The translations under genes and the position numbers were made by a program. A DNA stretch of 64,000 bases. Source: Saccharofermentans sp. Its GTDB lineage: Bacteria > Bacillota > Clostridia > Saccharofermentanales > Saccharofermentanaceae. Position 1 is the first letter of the stretch, and the number at the start of each line of letters is the position of its first letter. The notes under the pieces are model-generated. The model made no database searches. It saw nothing but the letters and a program-made list of their open reading frames with translations, and was not told the origin of the DNA. The DNA is taken from assembly GCA_016292135.1 (NCBI GenBank), contig JAEFAZ010000001.1, positions 310,001-374,000 on the forward strand, given 5' to 3'. This document shows positions 51,244 through 60,524 of this stretch, piece by piece.

Positions 51244-53175
51244 TTAAGCTTCTGCACCACCGTTTGCGTCGCTGCCTGCATCAGCTCCGCCGTTGTCATC
51301 TGCAGTATTTTTAGTCTTCTTTGTATCCTCGGAAGGCTCTGTGGTTTTGGTGGTATCCTTTGTGGCTTTCGTGCTGTCCGAAGTGTTATCAGTAGGTTTC
51401 TCCGAGGGCTTGTCAGTAGGCTTAGGCGTTGCCGTAGGTGCAGCCGTCGTTGTTGTAGTTGTTGTTGTATCTGCTGTAGTCGTGGTTGTAGTGGTTGTGT
51501 CTTCAGTAGTTGTTGTGGTGGTCGTCGTCGTTGTTGTAGTCGTAGTAGTCGTAGTGGAAGTAACTTCTCTGGTAGTCGTTGTTGTAGTGGGTTCCTCGGT
51601 AGGCTCTGTCGTATCTTCAGTAGGAGCCGGCGTCGGATCGCTCTCCATTGGAGTCGTCTGATCGTTAAATGTCGGATCATCAGCGGAAAGCTGTGCCGTA
51701 AGGATATAACCCGTTATATTGTTGGATGTAAGGACGATAGAGAACTTACCGTCTGTTCCGACCAATGTGACCGTGTCGCCGCGGTCGAGCTTTTCGATTA
51801 TGGTGCTGTCGAGCTTAGCCTGTGAATATACAGGTGTCTGATCGGATGTGATGTAGAGCACCTGATTGGAAGTCTCTGTGCTCGTTGCCTGTGTTCCGTT
51901 GGAATCGATGAGATCTCTTACGTGGAACACAAGGAATGTGATGCCGAATCCCAGAAGGATGCAAACGATAAGGATCAGTACGGGAATAAGTATGTTCATT
52001 GCTTTCTGCTTCTTGGTAATGGCATTCAGCTCATCACTGTCAACATACTGTTCATCAAGCATATCATCGCCGCTTCCGGGATTAAACTGTATCGTATCCT
52101 CGTCGTCAAAAGAGTCGTAAGCAGCAGCTCTGTTGCGGCCTCTTCCTGCGGGATATTCTGCCTCCTGAGCTGCTTCTTTGATGGCTCTGGAAGTATTCTT
52201 ATTGACAGGCTTTGTGTTATCGTCCACTTCAGCCTGTGCTCTTGTCTTCTTTGCAGGAGCCTGCTCCTGTCTGGAGAAATCGATAAACTCATCACGGGGC
52301 TTGGGTTCATTGGTCCTTGCCACTGTGGCATCCGTTGCAAGGTTGGAATGGATAACGGCATCACCGGGAAGGATAAATGTCGATTCTACCTGCATGCCGA
52401 TAAGGGTAAGACCGGACTTGATACCGTAATTGATGGCGGAGTTCATGATCTCCTTGACCTTATCTTCGATGGGGATCCTCTTGATGATAGCGCCGTTACG
52501 GAGCTGGGAAGGCATCTTGCGGGATACGCCGAGGCCCATGAGGAAGAGTTCGTCTCCATCCTTGAGCTTGATATTTACGTTCTTATCAGGGATAAGCTGG
52601 CCGTCCTGGGGCATCTTACCCAGATACTGCGTAAGATTCATGTTTTCGGGATGCGTACGCTCGTCCTGTAACGTGATAGCGCCCATCTTAAGATATCTGT
52701 GAGCTACCGTAGACTCCTCGGTAAGAGCCAGGATCTGGTTGTCCCTGAAAAGGACAGCCTTTGTGATACCCATATGGATGACTCTGAGGATATCGCCTTC
52801 GATAACGAGCATCGTCATGGAAGTCTTGAGAGCAACGCCCTTGTTTGCGGAGAAGTTGCAGACAAATACGTTCAGATTGTTTACGACACGGTTGGAGAAG
52901 GCTTCGAAGTCCAGGATCGTCTGATTAGAAGAATCAGCAACGATCTTCTCAAGTTCTTTGTTGAGTTCGATATTGAGGATAGCACCGAGATTGTCGGGAC
53001 CTATCGTCGAGAATATAGCGCAGATCTGTATGGGAGATGTCGATCTGGCCGTACGGAGGAATTCGTTGGGGAAATCCTCTATCTTACGTGACAGAGTGAG
53101 GAAAAACACATTCTCCTGAGGCTGATCCTTGACAAGATTAGTCTCACAAATACATGTTGATACTGTCTTACTCAT
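51244..53175 (-). CDS. PP2C-like domain, membrane helix, SH3 domain and Thr-rich tail
   Basis: 643 residues. The N-terminal 265 residues look like a PP2C-family fold (TSMTMLVIEGDILRVIHMG; DGDELFLMGLGVSR), but metal-binding aspartates such as the DGxGG and GDSR elements are absent (GITK), so it may be a pseudophosphatase. A linker, one transmembrane helix (about 393-417), an SH3-like domain (437-497) and a Thr-dominated tail (515-625) follow. The SH3-like part and tail would be outside the cell. It overlaps the LCP ligase gene by 4 bases, which suggests envelope work. Function unproven. Confidence 0.72.
   Translation of the reverse strand: MSKTVSTCICETNLVKDQPQENVFFLTLSRKIEDFPNEFLRTARSTSPIQICAIFSTIGPDNLGAILNIELNKELEKIVADSSNQTILDFEAFSNRVVNNLNVFVCNFSANKGVALKTSMTMLVIEGDILRVIHMGITKAVLFRDNQILALTEESTVAHRYLKMGAITLQDERTHPENMNLTQYLGKMPQDGQLIPDKNVNIKLKDGDELFLMGLGVSRKMPSQLRNGAIIKRIPIEDKVKEIMNSAINYGIKSGLTLIGMQVESTFILPGDAVIHSNLATDATVARTNEPKPRDEFIDFSRQEQAPAKKTRAQAEVDDNTKPVNKNTSRAIKEAAQEAEYPAGRGRNRAAAYDSFDDEDTIQFNPGSGDDMLDEQYVDSDELNAITKKQKAMNILIPVLILIVCILLGFGITFLVFHVRDLIDSNGTQATSTETSNQVLYITSDQTPVYSQAKLDSTIIEKLDRGDTVTLVGTDGKFSIVLTSNNITGYILTAQLSADDPTFNDQTTPMESDPTPAPTEDTTEPTEEPTTTTTTREVTSTTTTTTTTTTTTTTTTTEDTTTTTTTTADTTTTTTTTAAPTATPKPTDKPSEKPTDNTSDSTKATKDTTKTTEPSEDTKKTKNTADDNGGADAGSDANGGAEA
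51438..51600. repeat. Threonine-codon low-complexity repeat
   Basis: Imperfect trinucleotide array (complement of ACN codons, mostly ACA/ACT/ACG/ACC) within the 643-residue gene. The codons vary, so it is a protein-level repeat more than a pure DNA microsatellite. It creates a long antisense valine-rich frame that I do not treat as a gene. Confidence 0.75.
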
Positions 53176-54308
53176 TTTTTGTCTCCTTGAATATATTCTT
53201 TTAGAAGCTTGTTCTGTTTATCGAAATCAACTACCATCATCCAGGGGTTTTTCTGGACTTTGTAAAGATTATCGGCAGGAACACGGTATTCGCTCATGTT
53301 ATCTGTATAGCCGATAGCCGTCATGCCGACTCTCATCAGATCCATGGTCGTCATGTTCGTCTCAAACATGCCTGCAGAAGAATTGAGCAGCTGCATCTTC
53401 TTGAAATAATTGAGCGTTGAGACCTTGCTGATAAGGGCCGATGCGATCGTTCTCTGTCTGGATGTCCTGACAAAATCAGAATCCAGATATCTGATCCTTG
53501 CCCAGGATACTGCCTGAATGCCGTCCAGCGTCTGCTTTCCGCTCGAAACGAGCAGAGGCGAATTCGATCCGTTGAGCTTGTTGTCTTCTTCGATGAAATG
53601 ATTTGCGTACTTGACCTCAGCAGCGGATACATCAATCTCGACGCCGCCGACAAGGTCGATAACATCAGCAGCACTGCCGAAATCGAGCATTACGAATCTC
53701 TGTATGTCGAGATCGAATGTGCGGTTGATCGTATTGATCATGTAACCGACTCCGCCGTAATGATATGCGTGGTTGAGCTTATCAAGCTTCTTCTTTGCTG
53801 TTGCATCCGTATCACCATGATAAACGCCGGTATCTCTCATGAGGGAGATGAGCTTGATGCTCTTGGTCCTGTTGTTGATCGAGACGACGATCATGGCGTC
53901 AGATCTGCCCTTATAATCCTTTACGGATCTGGCATCCACACCGAAAACAAGGATGTTCTCAACATCAGGGTCCTTCTGTTCGACCTTGATGATAGGATGC
54001 TTGGAGTTGTAATAAAGGGGCGTATGGCCGCCTTCAGCCCAGGAAGACGTAACGTCTCCGCCTGTCGTACTCTTGTCTTCGGAAAGATCCATCGTGGAAT
54101 AATCCTGTTCCGATACGATATCAACGGGTACATAAGTACCGCCGAATGTATAGAAAAAGTACAGGGCACAGCCTATAACAAGTCCGACAACCGCAAGAAG
54201 GATGCGGACAAATATCTTAGCAAATCCCTTTTTCTTCTTCTTTTTTACCGGATCCTCGCCGAATCCGTCCTGATATTCAGTATATATTTCTGCATTGTTT
54301 TTCTTCAT
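53172..54308 (-). CDS. LytR-CpsA-Psr family cell wall polymer ligase
   Basis: 378 residues. A basic cytoplasmic N terminus and one transmembrane helix (about 31-52) precede the LCP domain: NILVFGVDARS, GRSDAMIVVSIN, SLMRDTGVY, LNHAYHYGG, GGVEIDV, and the arginine-containing WARIRYLDSDFVRTSRQR. LCP enzymes attach teichoic acids or other polymers to peptidoglycan using polyprenyl-diphosphate-linked donors. It precedes and overlaps the SH3/Thr-rich protein by 4 bases. Confidence 0.94.
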   Translation of the reverse strand: MKKNNAEIYTEYQDGFGEDPVKKKKKKGFAKIFVRILLAVVGLVIGCALYFFYTFGGTYVPVDIVSEQDYSTMDLSEDKSTTGGDVTSSWAEGGHTPLYYNSKHPIIKVEQKDPDVENILVFGVDARSVKDYKGRSDAMIVVSINNRTKSIKLISLMRDTGVYHGDTDATAKKKLDKLNHAYHYGGVGYMINTINRTFDLDIQRFVMLDFGSAADVIDLVGGVEIDVSAAEVKYANHFIEEDNKLNGSNSPLLVSSGKQTLDGIQAVSWARIRYLDSDFVRTSRQRTIASALISKVSTLNYFKKMQLLNSSAGMFETNMTTMDLMRVGMTAIGYTDNMSEYRVPADNLYKVQKNPWMMVVDFDKQNKLLKEYIQGDKK

Positions 54309-54491
54309 TAATACTCACCTGCTCGAAAGTCAGAATTCAAGCCATAGTATTATAACACTTGATAATAAAATAAAAAGAGGCTTAATCTCGGCAATATACA
54401 CAATAAACGCAAATGTACACCAAATGAAAGGATCATCCGCAATATGTAATGTTATAATCAAGTCATATTCTTTTACATAAGGAGTGATTTT

Positions 54492-55688
54492 ATGGTAAAG
54501 AAAATCATATCAGTGCTGCTCGTAACAGCTTCCCTGTTAACACTTGCAGCATGTAAGGGAGAAGAACCCGAACCGTCAGGTGATATTGTCGTTGAATCCA
54601 CTACAACAGGCACATCCGCTACCGACGAGACAACTCCTCCCTCTTCCGAATCATCCTCGGAAACAACAGAAGCTATTCCTGACGGACTTTTCGATCCGAA
54701 TGTAGATTTTGCCGTTAACCCGCTCACAGGCATCCAGGACATGGACAAGGCAAACGAAGGCAAACGTTCCGTAGCCATAGTTGTCAGCAACGTTCAGGCT
54801 GCGATCCCCCAGAGAGGCGTTTCCACACCCGACGTTATCTACGAATACATCACCGAAGGCGGAGTTACCAGACTCTTATGCGTATATTCCGACATCAAGG
54901 ACATGCCTGAGATCGGATCTTTGAGAAGCGGCCGTATAGTTTCCGCAGACCTTGCCAACGGCAACAATTCTATCTATATCCACTTCGGCAGAGAGCCCCG
55001 TGCAGTCAAGCACTTCTCTGACAACAAGATCACACATATCGACGGCAACTACCTTTGCACCGGAAAGATGTCATCCAAGGATTACGACGGATACATCAAG
55101 CTCCCTAAGGGAACCTTCTTCTGGCGCGACAGAGATTGGGCATCAAAAAGAGCCATCGAGCACACGGCTGTAACAGACGGCGTACATGTCAAGGAAGCTA
55201 TCGAGTACAAGAAGATCAAGTTCGAAGGCAAAGCACCCTTCCTTTACAACTTCGTACCCGACAACTCCAAGGATATTGCCGCAGGCGAAGACTGCACATA
55301 TGTTAAGGCTATCTTGTCTTCTTACATGACAAACTGCATTTTCGAATACAATCCGGAAGACGGTCTTTACTATCACAGCCAGTACGGCAAAAAACAGGTC
55401 GACGAGACCAACGGCAAGCAGGTCGCGGTAAAGAACGTATTCCTTCTCTTTGCAAGAACAGGCCCTGCCAACACAGACCACAGGACCAACGTCTATCTTT
55501 CCGAAGGCGGCGAAGGCTACTACATCTCTGCCGGTAAGAAGATCCACGTAACATGGACAAAGAAAGCAAGCAACGAACAGCTTAAGATCTATAATGATGC
55601 TGGCGAAGAGATCCAGGTCAACCGCGGTAAGTCTTATATTGCCATCGGAACCAAGGGCAATTATTCCAAGATCAAGTGGGAGAAATGA
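54492..55688 (+). CDS. DUF3048 (YerB-like) lipoprotein
   Basis: 398 residues. The signal peptide has a lipobox, LLTLAAC, followed by a Ser/Thr/Glu-rich spacer. The DUF3048 domain begins at NPLTGI and includes AIVVSNVQAAIPQRGVS and the paired SLRSGRIVSADLA; the second part has TDHRTNVYLSEGGEGYYISAGK. Function of the family is not known. The ribosome site is AAGGAGTG, and a TATAAT lies about 37 bases upstream. Divergent from the LCP gene; ends with its own terminator. Confidence 0.9.
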   Translation: MVKKIISVLLVTASLLTLAACKGEEPEPSGDIVVESTTTGTSATDETTPPSSESSSETTEAIPDGLFDPNVDFAVNPLTGIQDMDKANEGKRSVAIVVSNVQAAIPQRGVSTPDVIYEYITEGGVTRLLCVYSDIKDMPEIGSLRSGRIVSADLANGNNSIYIHFGREPRAVKHFSDNKITHIDGNYLCTGKMSSKDYDGYIKLPKGTFFWRDRDWASKRAIEHTAVTDGVHVKEAIEYKKIKFEGKAPFLYNFVPDNSKDIAAGEDCTYVKAILSSYMTNCIFEYNPEDGLYYHSQYGKKQVDETNGKQVAVKNVFLLFARTGPANTDHRTNVYLSEGGEGYYISAGKKIHVTWTKKASNEQLKIYNDAGEEIQVNRGKSYIAIGTKGNYSKIKWEK

Positions 55689-55720
55689 TCTCATCCTTAA
55701 AGATCTGACAAACTTATATC

Positions 55721-55751
55721 AATACCCCGGACACTGGTCCGGGGTATTTTT
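55721..55751 (+). terminator. Terminator after the DUF3048 lipoprotein
   Basis: Perfect 12-bp stem AATACCCCGGAC / GTCCGGGGTATT with a 4-base loop followed by TTTT. Confidence 0.9.
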
Positions 55752-55834
55752 TGTAAGATCATACATCTGAATATTTTATAGCTTGTTCCCGTTTAACAAT
55801 GTCCGTGATCATGTGCTTTTAAGCAACAATAAAA

Positions 55835-55868
55835 CAACAGGACCGTTCCAATTGGAACGGCCCGGTTG
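55835..55868 (-). terminator. Terminator after gdhA
   Basis: Palindrome CCGTTCCAATTGGAACGG (55843-55860) with outer CAAC/GTTG arms, followed on the minus strand by a TGTTGTTTTATT tract. The outer stem has mismatches. Confidence 0.6.
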
Positions 55869-55897
55869 CAACAATGGCGTTTGTTATGAATTCTTTA

Positions 55898-57274
<1,377 letters not shown>

Positions 57275-57384
57275 TCATTGTTTGTTATTTGAGATGCACT
57301 CCGCACTTTTTTGCAAGTTTGTCTTAGCAATCTTGCAGAATTATCACAGGCGCGAAAATACAGCCTCTTAAATTCATGGTATTT

Positions 57385-57412
57385 AATATACCAAATATTT
57401 TATATTGTGCAA
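57385..57412 (-). promoter_or_regulatory. gdhA promoter
   Basis: Minus strand: TTGCAC (57407-57412), 16-base spacer, TATATT (57385-57390). This implies an untranslated leader of about 115 bases before the ATG at 57262. I see no riboswitch in it. Confidence 0.5.
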
Positions 57413-57485
57413 CAGATTATCTTGAAATGAATTTTTGATTATCAAATCTTTCAGATTTAATGAAAAAAATATATTGTTTTTTGAC

Positions 57486-57965
57486 TCAGCCGTCTGCAGA
57501 AACCGTTCCGACGGATTCCGAAGGATCAGATTCGGAAGGTTCGGCATTATTGAAAGGATCATGTGATACGACTTCTCCCCAGCCGGAAATACCAAACATC
57601 TGCTTCATATCGTCGAATTTCACGATGTTGAGAACCCTGTTTAATGTAATGAAGAGAAGCAATACGAAGATAATGATGAGCAGACCGCGCCTTATGATGA
57701 TCATATGCCTTTCGGCATTGAACTTATCGTCAACATGCTTTCTGGTAGTATATCCCACCAGTACGTAAACTTTGTTGATATCCTTGCGCGGAGGCCGGTT
57801 CTTACGTTCGTTGATCTTACGGACAAAATAATTCTTAACCTTGGAAGGAATATTCTTGATATACCTGAGAGAAGCGCGGACAGATGCGGTCACGAACAAA
57901 CTGATGTCTTCAGTTAATCCGGATCCGTTTCTTACATGTTCCCTGCTGTCGGTCGATGCTCTCAT
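57486..57965 (-). CDS. Single-pass membrane protein of unknown function
   Basis: 159 residues: a basic cytoplasmic N-terminal region (1-88; KVKNYFVRKINERKNRPPRK), one transmembrane helix (about 93-110) and an outside tail rich in Ser, Glu and Pro. No family recognised. The ATG at 57965 is preceded by AAGGA seven bases upstream; an in-frame extension to 58004 lacks a site. It stands alone between gdhA and the HTH gene. Confidence 0.7.
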   Translation of the reverse strand: MRASTDSREHVRNGSGLTEDISLFVTASVRASLRYIKNIPSKVKNYFVRKINERKNRPPRKDINKVYVLVGYTTRKHVDDKFNAERHMIIIRRGLLIIIFVLLLFITLNRVLNIVKFDDMKQMFGISGWGEVVSHDPFNNAEPSESDPSESVGTVSADG

Positions 57966-58055
57966 TATCCATTCCTTCTGTTTTTGTCTTACAGTATTAT
58001 ACAATAAATGCTCAAATTAGTTCATACTGCAAACAAAATGATATATATCAGTATC

Positions 58056-58079
58056 GAGGCTGCCTCGAAAGGCAGCCTC
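58056..58079 (-). terminator. Hairpin after the HTH gene
   Basis: Perfect 9-bp stem GAGGCTGCC / GGCAGCCTC with a 6-base loop. The tract after it on the minus strand is only mildly T-rich. Confidence 0.55.
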
Positions 58080-58160
58080 CTTCTCACATCAGCACTGCGG
58101 CTGATATTTACTGTGCCATGACAGTCCGAACATTACTCAGCACAATAAACAGTCAGATGC

Positions 58161-58718
58161 TCATAAGTTACAGTTATCGATCTCTCTGTACCTGATACCA
58201 AGTTCCTTATAAGCCAGAAGCGTTATCGCTTCGTTCTTATACCTGTAGTATGATGCCCTGGATATAAAGAGCATCTTAGTGATCGATTCCACAGATTCTT
58301 CGTAGTAGAACGTCAGCAAGAGCACCTTGGCATAAGTGTTAGGCAATGAGATCACGTTTGAATAAAGTGTGACCGCTGCTGATGAAGTCCTGATAAGACG
58401 GCTGTATTCATCTTTGATAAAATCAATGAATTCATCAAATCCTGAGCTGTAATCCAGATATATGGATGTCATGTCACATTCTCCTTTCCCTTTAAACTCG
58501 GGATCTGAAACCTTGACCGGCGCATAATTGCTGGAATAGATCTCGCTCAGGAGCTGATCAACGTCAAAACCTGATCTCTCGATAAGATCTTTCAGTTCCC
58601 CCTGCACTTCGATATCGGCTTTCATATGCTTAAGCCTGATGATCAAAGATCTTATCCTTGTCTCAACTCTTTTCTTCTCACTCTCGGTGAGCGGTTTAAT
58701 AACTGAAAATTTTTTCAT
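58161..58718 (-). CDS. Small helix-turn-helix protein with sigma-region-4-like C terminus
   Basis: 185 residues, no membrane segment. A charged helical N-terminal region (11-60) is followed by a C-terminal segment (about 128-172): LLLTFYYEESVESITKMLFI then SRASYYRYKNEAITLL. It resembles the region-4-like HTH of RinA/ArpU-type phage regulators and sigma factors, but no core sigma region 2 is visible. The ATG at 58718 has GGAGGAAG. It is divergent from lexA and shares its short control region, so LexA may regulate it. Function unknown. Confidence 0.68.
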   Translation of the reverse strand: MKKFSVIKPLTESEKKRVETRIRSLIIRLKHMKADIEVQGELKDLIERSGFDVDQLLSEIYSSNYAPVKVSDPEFKGKGECDMTSIYLDYSSGFDEFIDFIKDEYSRLIRTSSAAVTLYSNVISLPNTYAKVLLLTFYYEESVESITKMLFISRASYYRYKNEAITLLAYKELGIRYREIDNCNL

Positions 58719-58751
58719 AAACTTCCTCCATATAATTATTCGGGGATCAAA

Positions 58752-58765
58752 AGAACATAAGTTTG
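58752..58765. promoter_or_regulatory. LexA box upstream of lexA
   Basis: AGAACATAAGTTTG matches the Firmicutes LexA/DinR consensus CGAACRNRYGTTYG except at positions 1 and 9. It overlaps the -35 of the lexA promoter. Confidence 0.65.
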
Positions 58766-58791
58766 ACAAGCATGACCGTTTATTGTACAAT
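58763..58791 (+). promoter_or_regulatory. lexA promoter
   Basis: Consensus TTGACA (58763-58768), exactly 17 bases, then TACAAT (58786-58791). A strong sigma-A promoter that needs repression, in keeping with the overlapping LexA box. Confidence 0.8.
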
Positions 58792-58798
58792 CTTTAAA

Positions 58799-58812
58799 AG
58801 AAAATATGTTCG
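58799..58812. promoter_or_regulatory. Second LexA-box-like site
   Basis: AGAAAATATGTTCG keeps the perfect ATATGTTCG half and differs from consensus at positions 1 and 5. It lies between the transcription start and the lexA ribosome site. Confidence 0.45.
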
Positions 58813-58823
58813 GAGGTATTTTC

Positions 58824-59474
58824 ATGGCACAGAATGAGACAAAATCACAGAGAACGCTCGAGAGAGTCTATGCTTATATCAAGGAATATATAAGCAAGAA
58901 CGCTATTTCTCCTTCGGTTCGTGATATCTGTACCGGTGTCGGTCTTAAATCAACTTCATCTGTACATACTTATCTTAAAAAGCTGGATGAATCCGGCATC
59001 ATCGAGTACCGTCCCGGTATGAGAAGAGCTATTATCATAAAGAATATGGAAGATCTCCCTGCCGCAGACATCACTCCTCTGAGAGATGATTGCGCCAAGG
59101 TCTACTGTCTCGGCAAGATCACTGCAGGTGAGCCGATCCTTGCTAACGAAGATTATTCGGAAACCTTCTATATCAACAGGTCGATCATCGGCAATAATGA
59201 CTGCTTTATGCTGAAAGTACGCGGAAACAGTATGATCGATGCTCATATCCTTGACGGTGACTATATCATCGTAAGAAAGCAGGAATACTGCGATGAAGGT
59301 GATATCATCGCTGCTCTTATCGATGATGAAGCTACGGTCAAGAGATTCGGCAAACTTAACGGTCAGCCTTATCTTTTCCCTGAGAATGAGCAATACTCCC
59401 CTATTCCGTTCAATAAGGAAGACTGCAGGATCTTAGGCAAAGTAGTCGGGTTACATAGATATTCCATATCCTGA
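58824..59474 (+). CDS. lexA: SOS repressor LexA
   Basis: 216 residues. The N-terminal winged helix has SPSVRDICTGVGLKSTSSVHTYLKKL. The cleavage site is the Ala-Gly in KITAGEPILA. The catalytic serine is in RGNSMIDAHILDGDYI and the lysine in EATVKRF. RecA-stimulated self-cleavage derepresses SOS genes. The ATG at 58824 has GGAGG seven bases upstream; the frame opens slightly earlier. Two LexA-like sites indicate autoregulation. Confidence 0.96.
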   Translation: MAQNETKSQRTLERVYAYIKEYISKNAISPSVRDICTGVGLKSTSSVHTYLKKLDESGIIEYRPGMRRAIIIKNMEDLPAADITPLRDDCAKVYCLGKITAGEPILANEDYSETFYINRSIIGNNDCFMLKVRGNSMIDAHILDGDYIIVRKQEYCDEGDIIAALIDDEATVKRFGKLNGQPYLFPENEQYSPIPFNKEDCRILGKVVGLHRYSIS

Positions 59475-59526
59475 CTTTATCACCTCCTTATCCTGCTTAA
59501 TATCGAAAACTTGTAACAACTAAAAC

Positions 59527-59555
59527 GGCTGGCTCAATTAGATGAGTCAGCCTTT
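59527..59555 (+). terminator. Terminator after lexA
   Basis: Stem GGCTGGCTC / GAGTCAGCC with one G-T pair and an 8-base loop, followed by TTTTTCTTT. Confidence 0.8.
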
Positions 59556-59573
59556 TTCTTTCAAGTTAAGTTT

Positions 59574-60524
59574 TTACCTGGAAAGGATCTCTTTTATTAT
59601 CTCTTCCGCTCTGGTCCCGAAAGGAACACGGACAACGTCAGGCATCGCACGGAACCAGGTTATCTGCCTCTTGGCGTAATGCCTGGAATTGAGTTTTATC
59701 TTGTCCCTGACTTCATCCAGGGAACATTTGCCATCAAAATAATCGGCAAATTCTTTATATCCTATCGCCTGAAAACATGTAGAAGTCCTGCAGGCTCCGG
59801 AAGAATAAAGCTTTTCGACCTCTTCCGTAAGACCCTGATCGAACATTATATCCACTCTTTTATTGATCCTGTCGTATAGCAATTCTCGGTCAACATCAAG
59901 GAAGAATATCTTGAACGGGTAACTTGGACCGCTCTTTTTCGATTCCTTATTCTTCTGACTGAAGGTCTTACCTGTCGCTTCGAACACGGCAAGCGCTCTT
60001 ATAAGGCGTCTGGTGTTATTGGGGTGTATCTTGGATGCTGCCTCGGGATCTACAGCCTGAAGTTTTTCATAAAGCGCGTCTGCGCCCTTTTCATCAAGTT
60101 CGGAATTTAACTTATCCATTATCTCTTCAGAGATCTCAGAATCACCGTAATCTAGACCAAAATAAAGAGCTGAAACGTATTGGCCGGTGCCTCCGCAGAC
60201 AACAGGCAGTTTTCCCTGTTCAAGAACTGAAGCCATAACCTTTAGAGCTTCATCAGTATAGTCCTTTACAGAATAATCCGTCCCCGGATCGATAATATCT
60301 GTCATGTGATGAACGACTTCCTGCAATTCGGCACTGCTGTCCTTGGCAGTACCGATATCAAGGGTCTTATAGATCTGCATGGAATCACAGGAGATCAGCT
60401 CTCCTCCGGTCTTACGGCACAGATCAAGAGCGAGACTGCTCTTGCCTGATGCAGTCGGACCTGTAATGATCGGGATATAAGAATATCCTTTGATGTAATC
60501 AGACAGATCCTTCATAACGGTCAC
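59574..60524 (-). CDS. miaA: tRNA dimethylallyltransferase
   Basis: 316 residues. It transfers dimethylallyl to A37 of tRNAs reading UNN codons, including the two Leu tRNAs' relatives. P-loop GPTASGKSSLALDLC; SCDSMQIYKTLDIGTAK; GGTGQYVSALYFG; and AIGYKEFADYFDG are family motifs. The GTG at 60524 overlaps the mutL stop (GTGA) with AAGGA just upstream; an ATG nine bases further in is the alternative start. It is the third gene of mutS-mutL-miaA. Confidence 0.95.
   Translation of the reverse strand: MTVMKDLSDYIKGYSYIPIITGPTASGKSSLALDLCRKTGGELISCDSMQIYKTLDIGTAKDSSAELQEVVHHMTDIIDPGTDYSVKDYTDEALKVMASVLEQGKLPVVCGGTGQYVSALYFGLDYGDSEISEEIMDKLNSELDEKGADALYEKLQAVDPEAASKIHPNNTRRLIRALAVFEATGKTFSQKNKESKKSGPSYPFKIFFLDVDRELLYDRINKRVDIMFDQGLTEEVEKLYSSGACRTSTCFQAIGYKEFADYFDGKCSLDEVRDKIKLNSRHYAKRQITWFRAMPDVVRVPFGTRAEEIIKEILSR

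Noticed and set aside
51438..51600. CRISPR-like or tandem DNA repeat
   Set aside because: The periodicity is three bases and follows threonine codons; there are no spacers. No CRISPR array was found anywhere in the window.
51293..51661. Valine-rich plus-strand frame
   Set aside because: It is the complement of the Thr-rich tail of the minus-strand gene; low-complexity shadow with no ribosome site.
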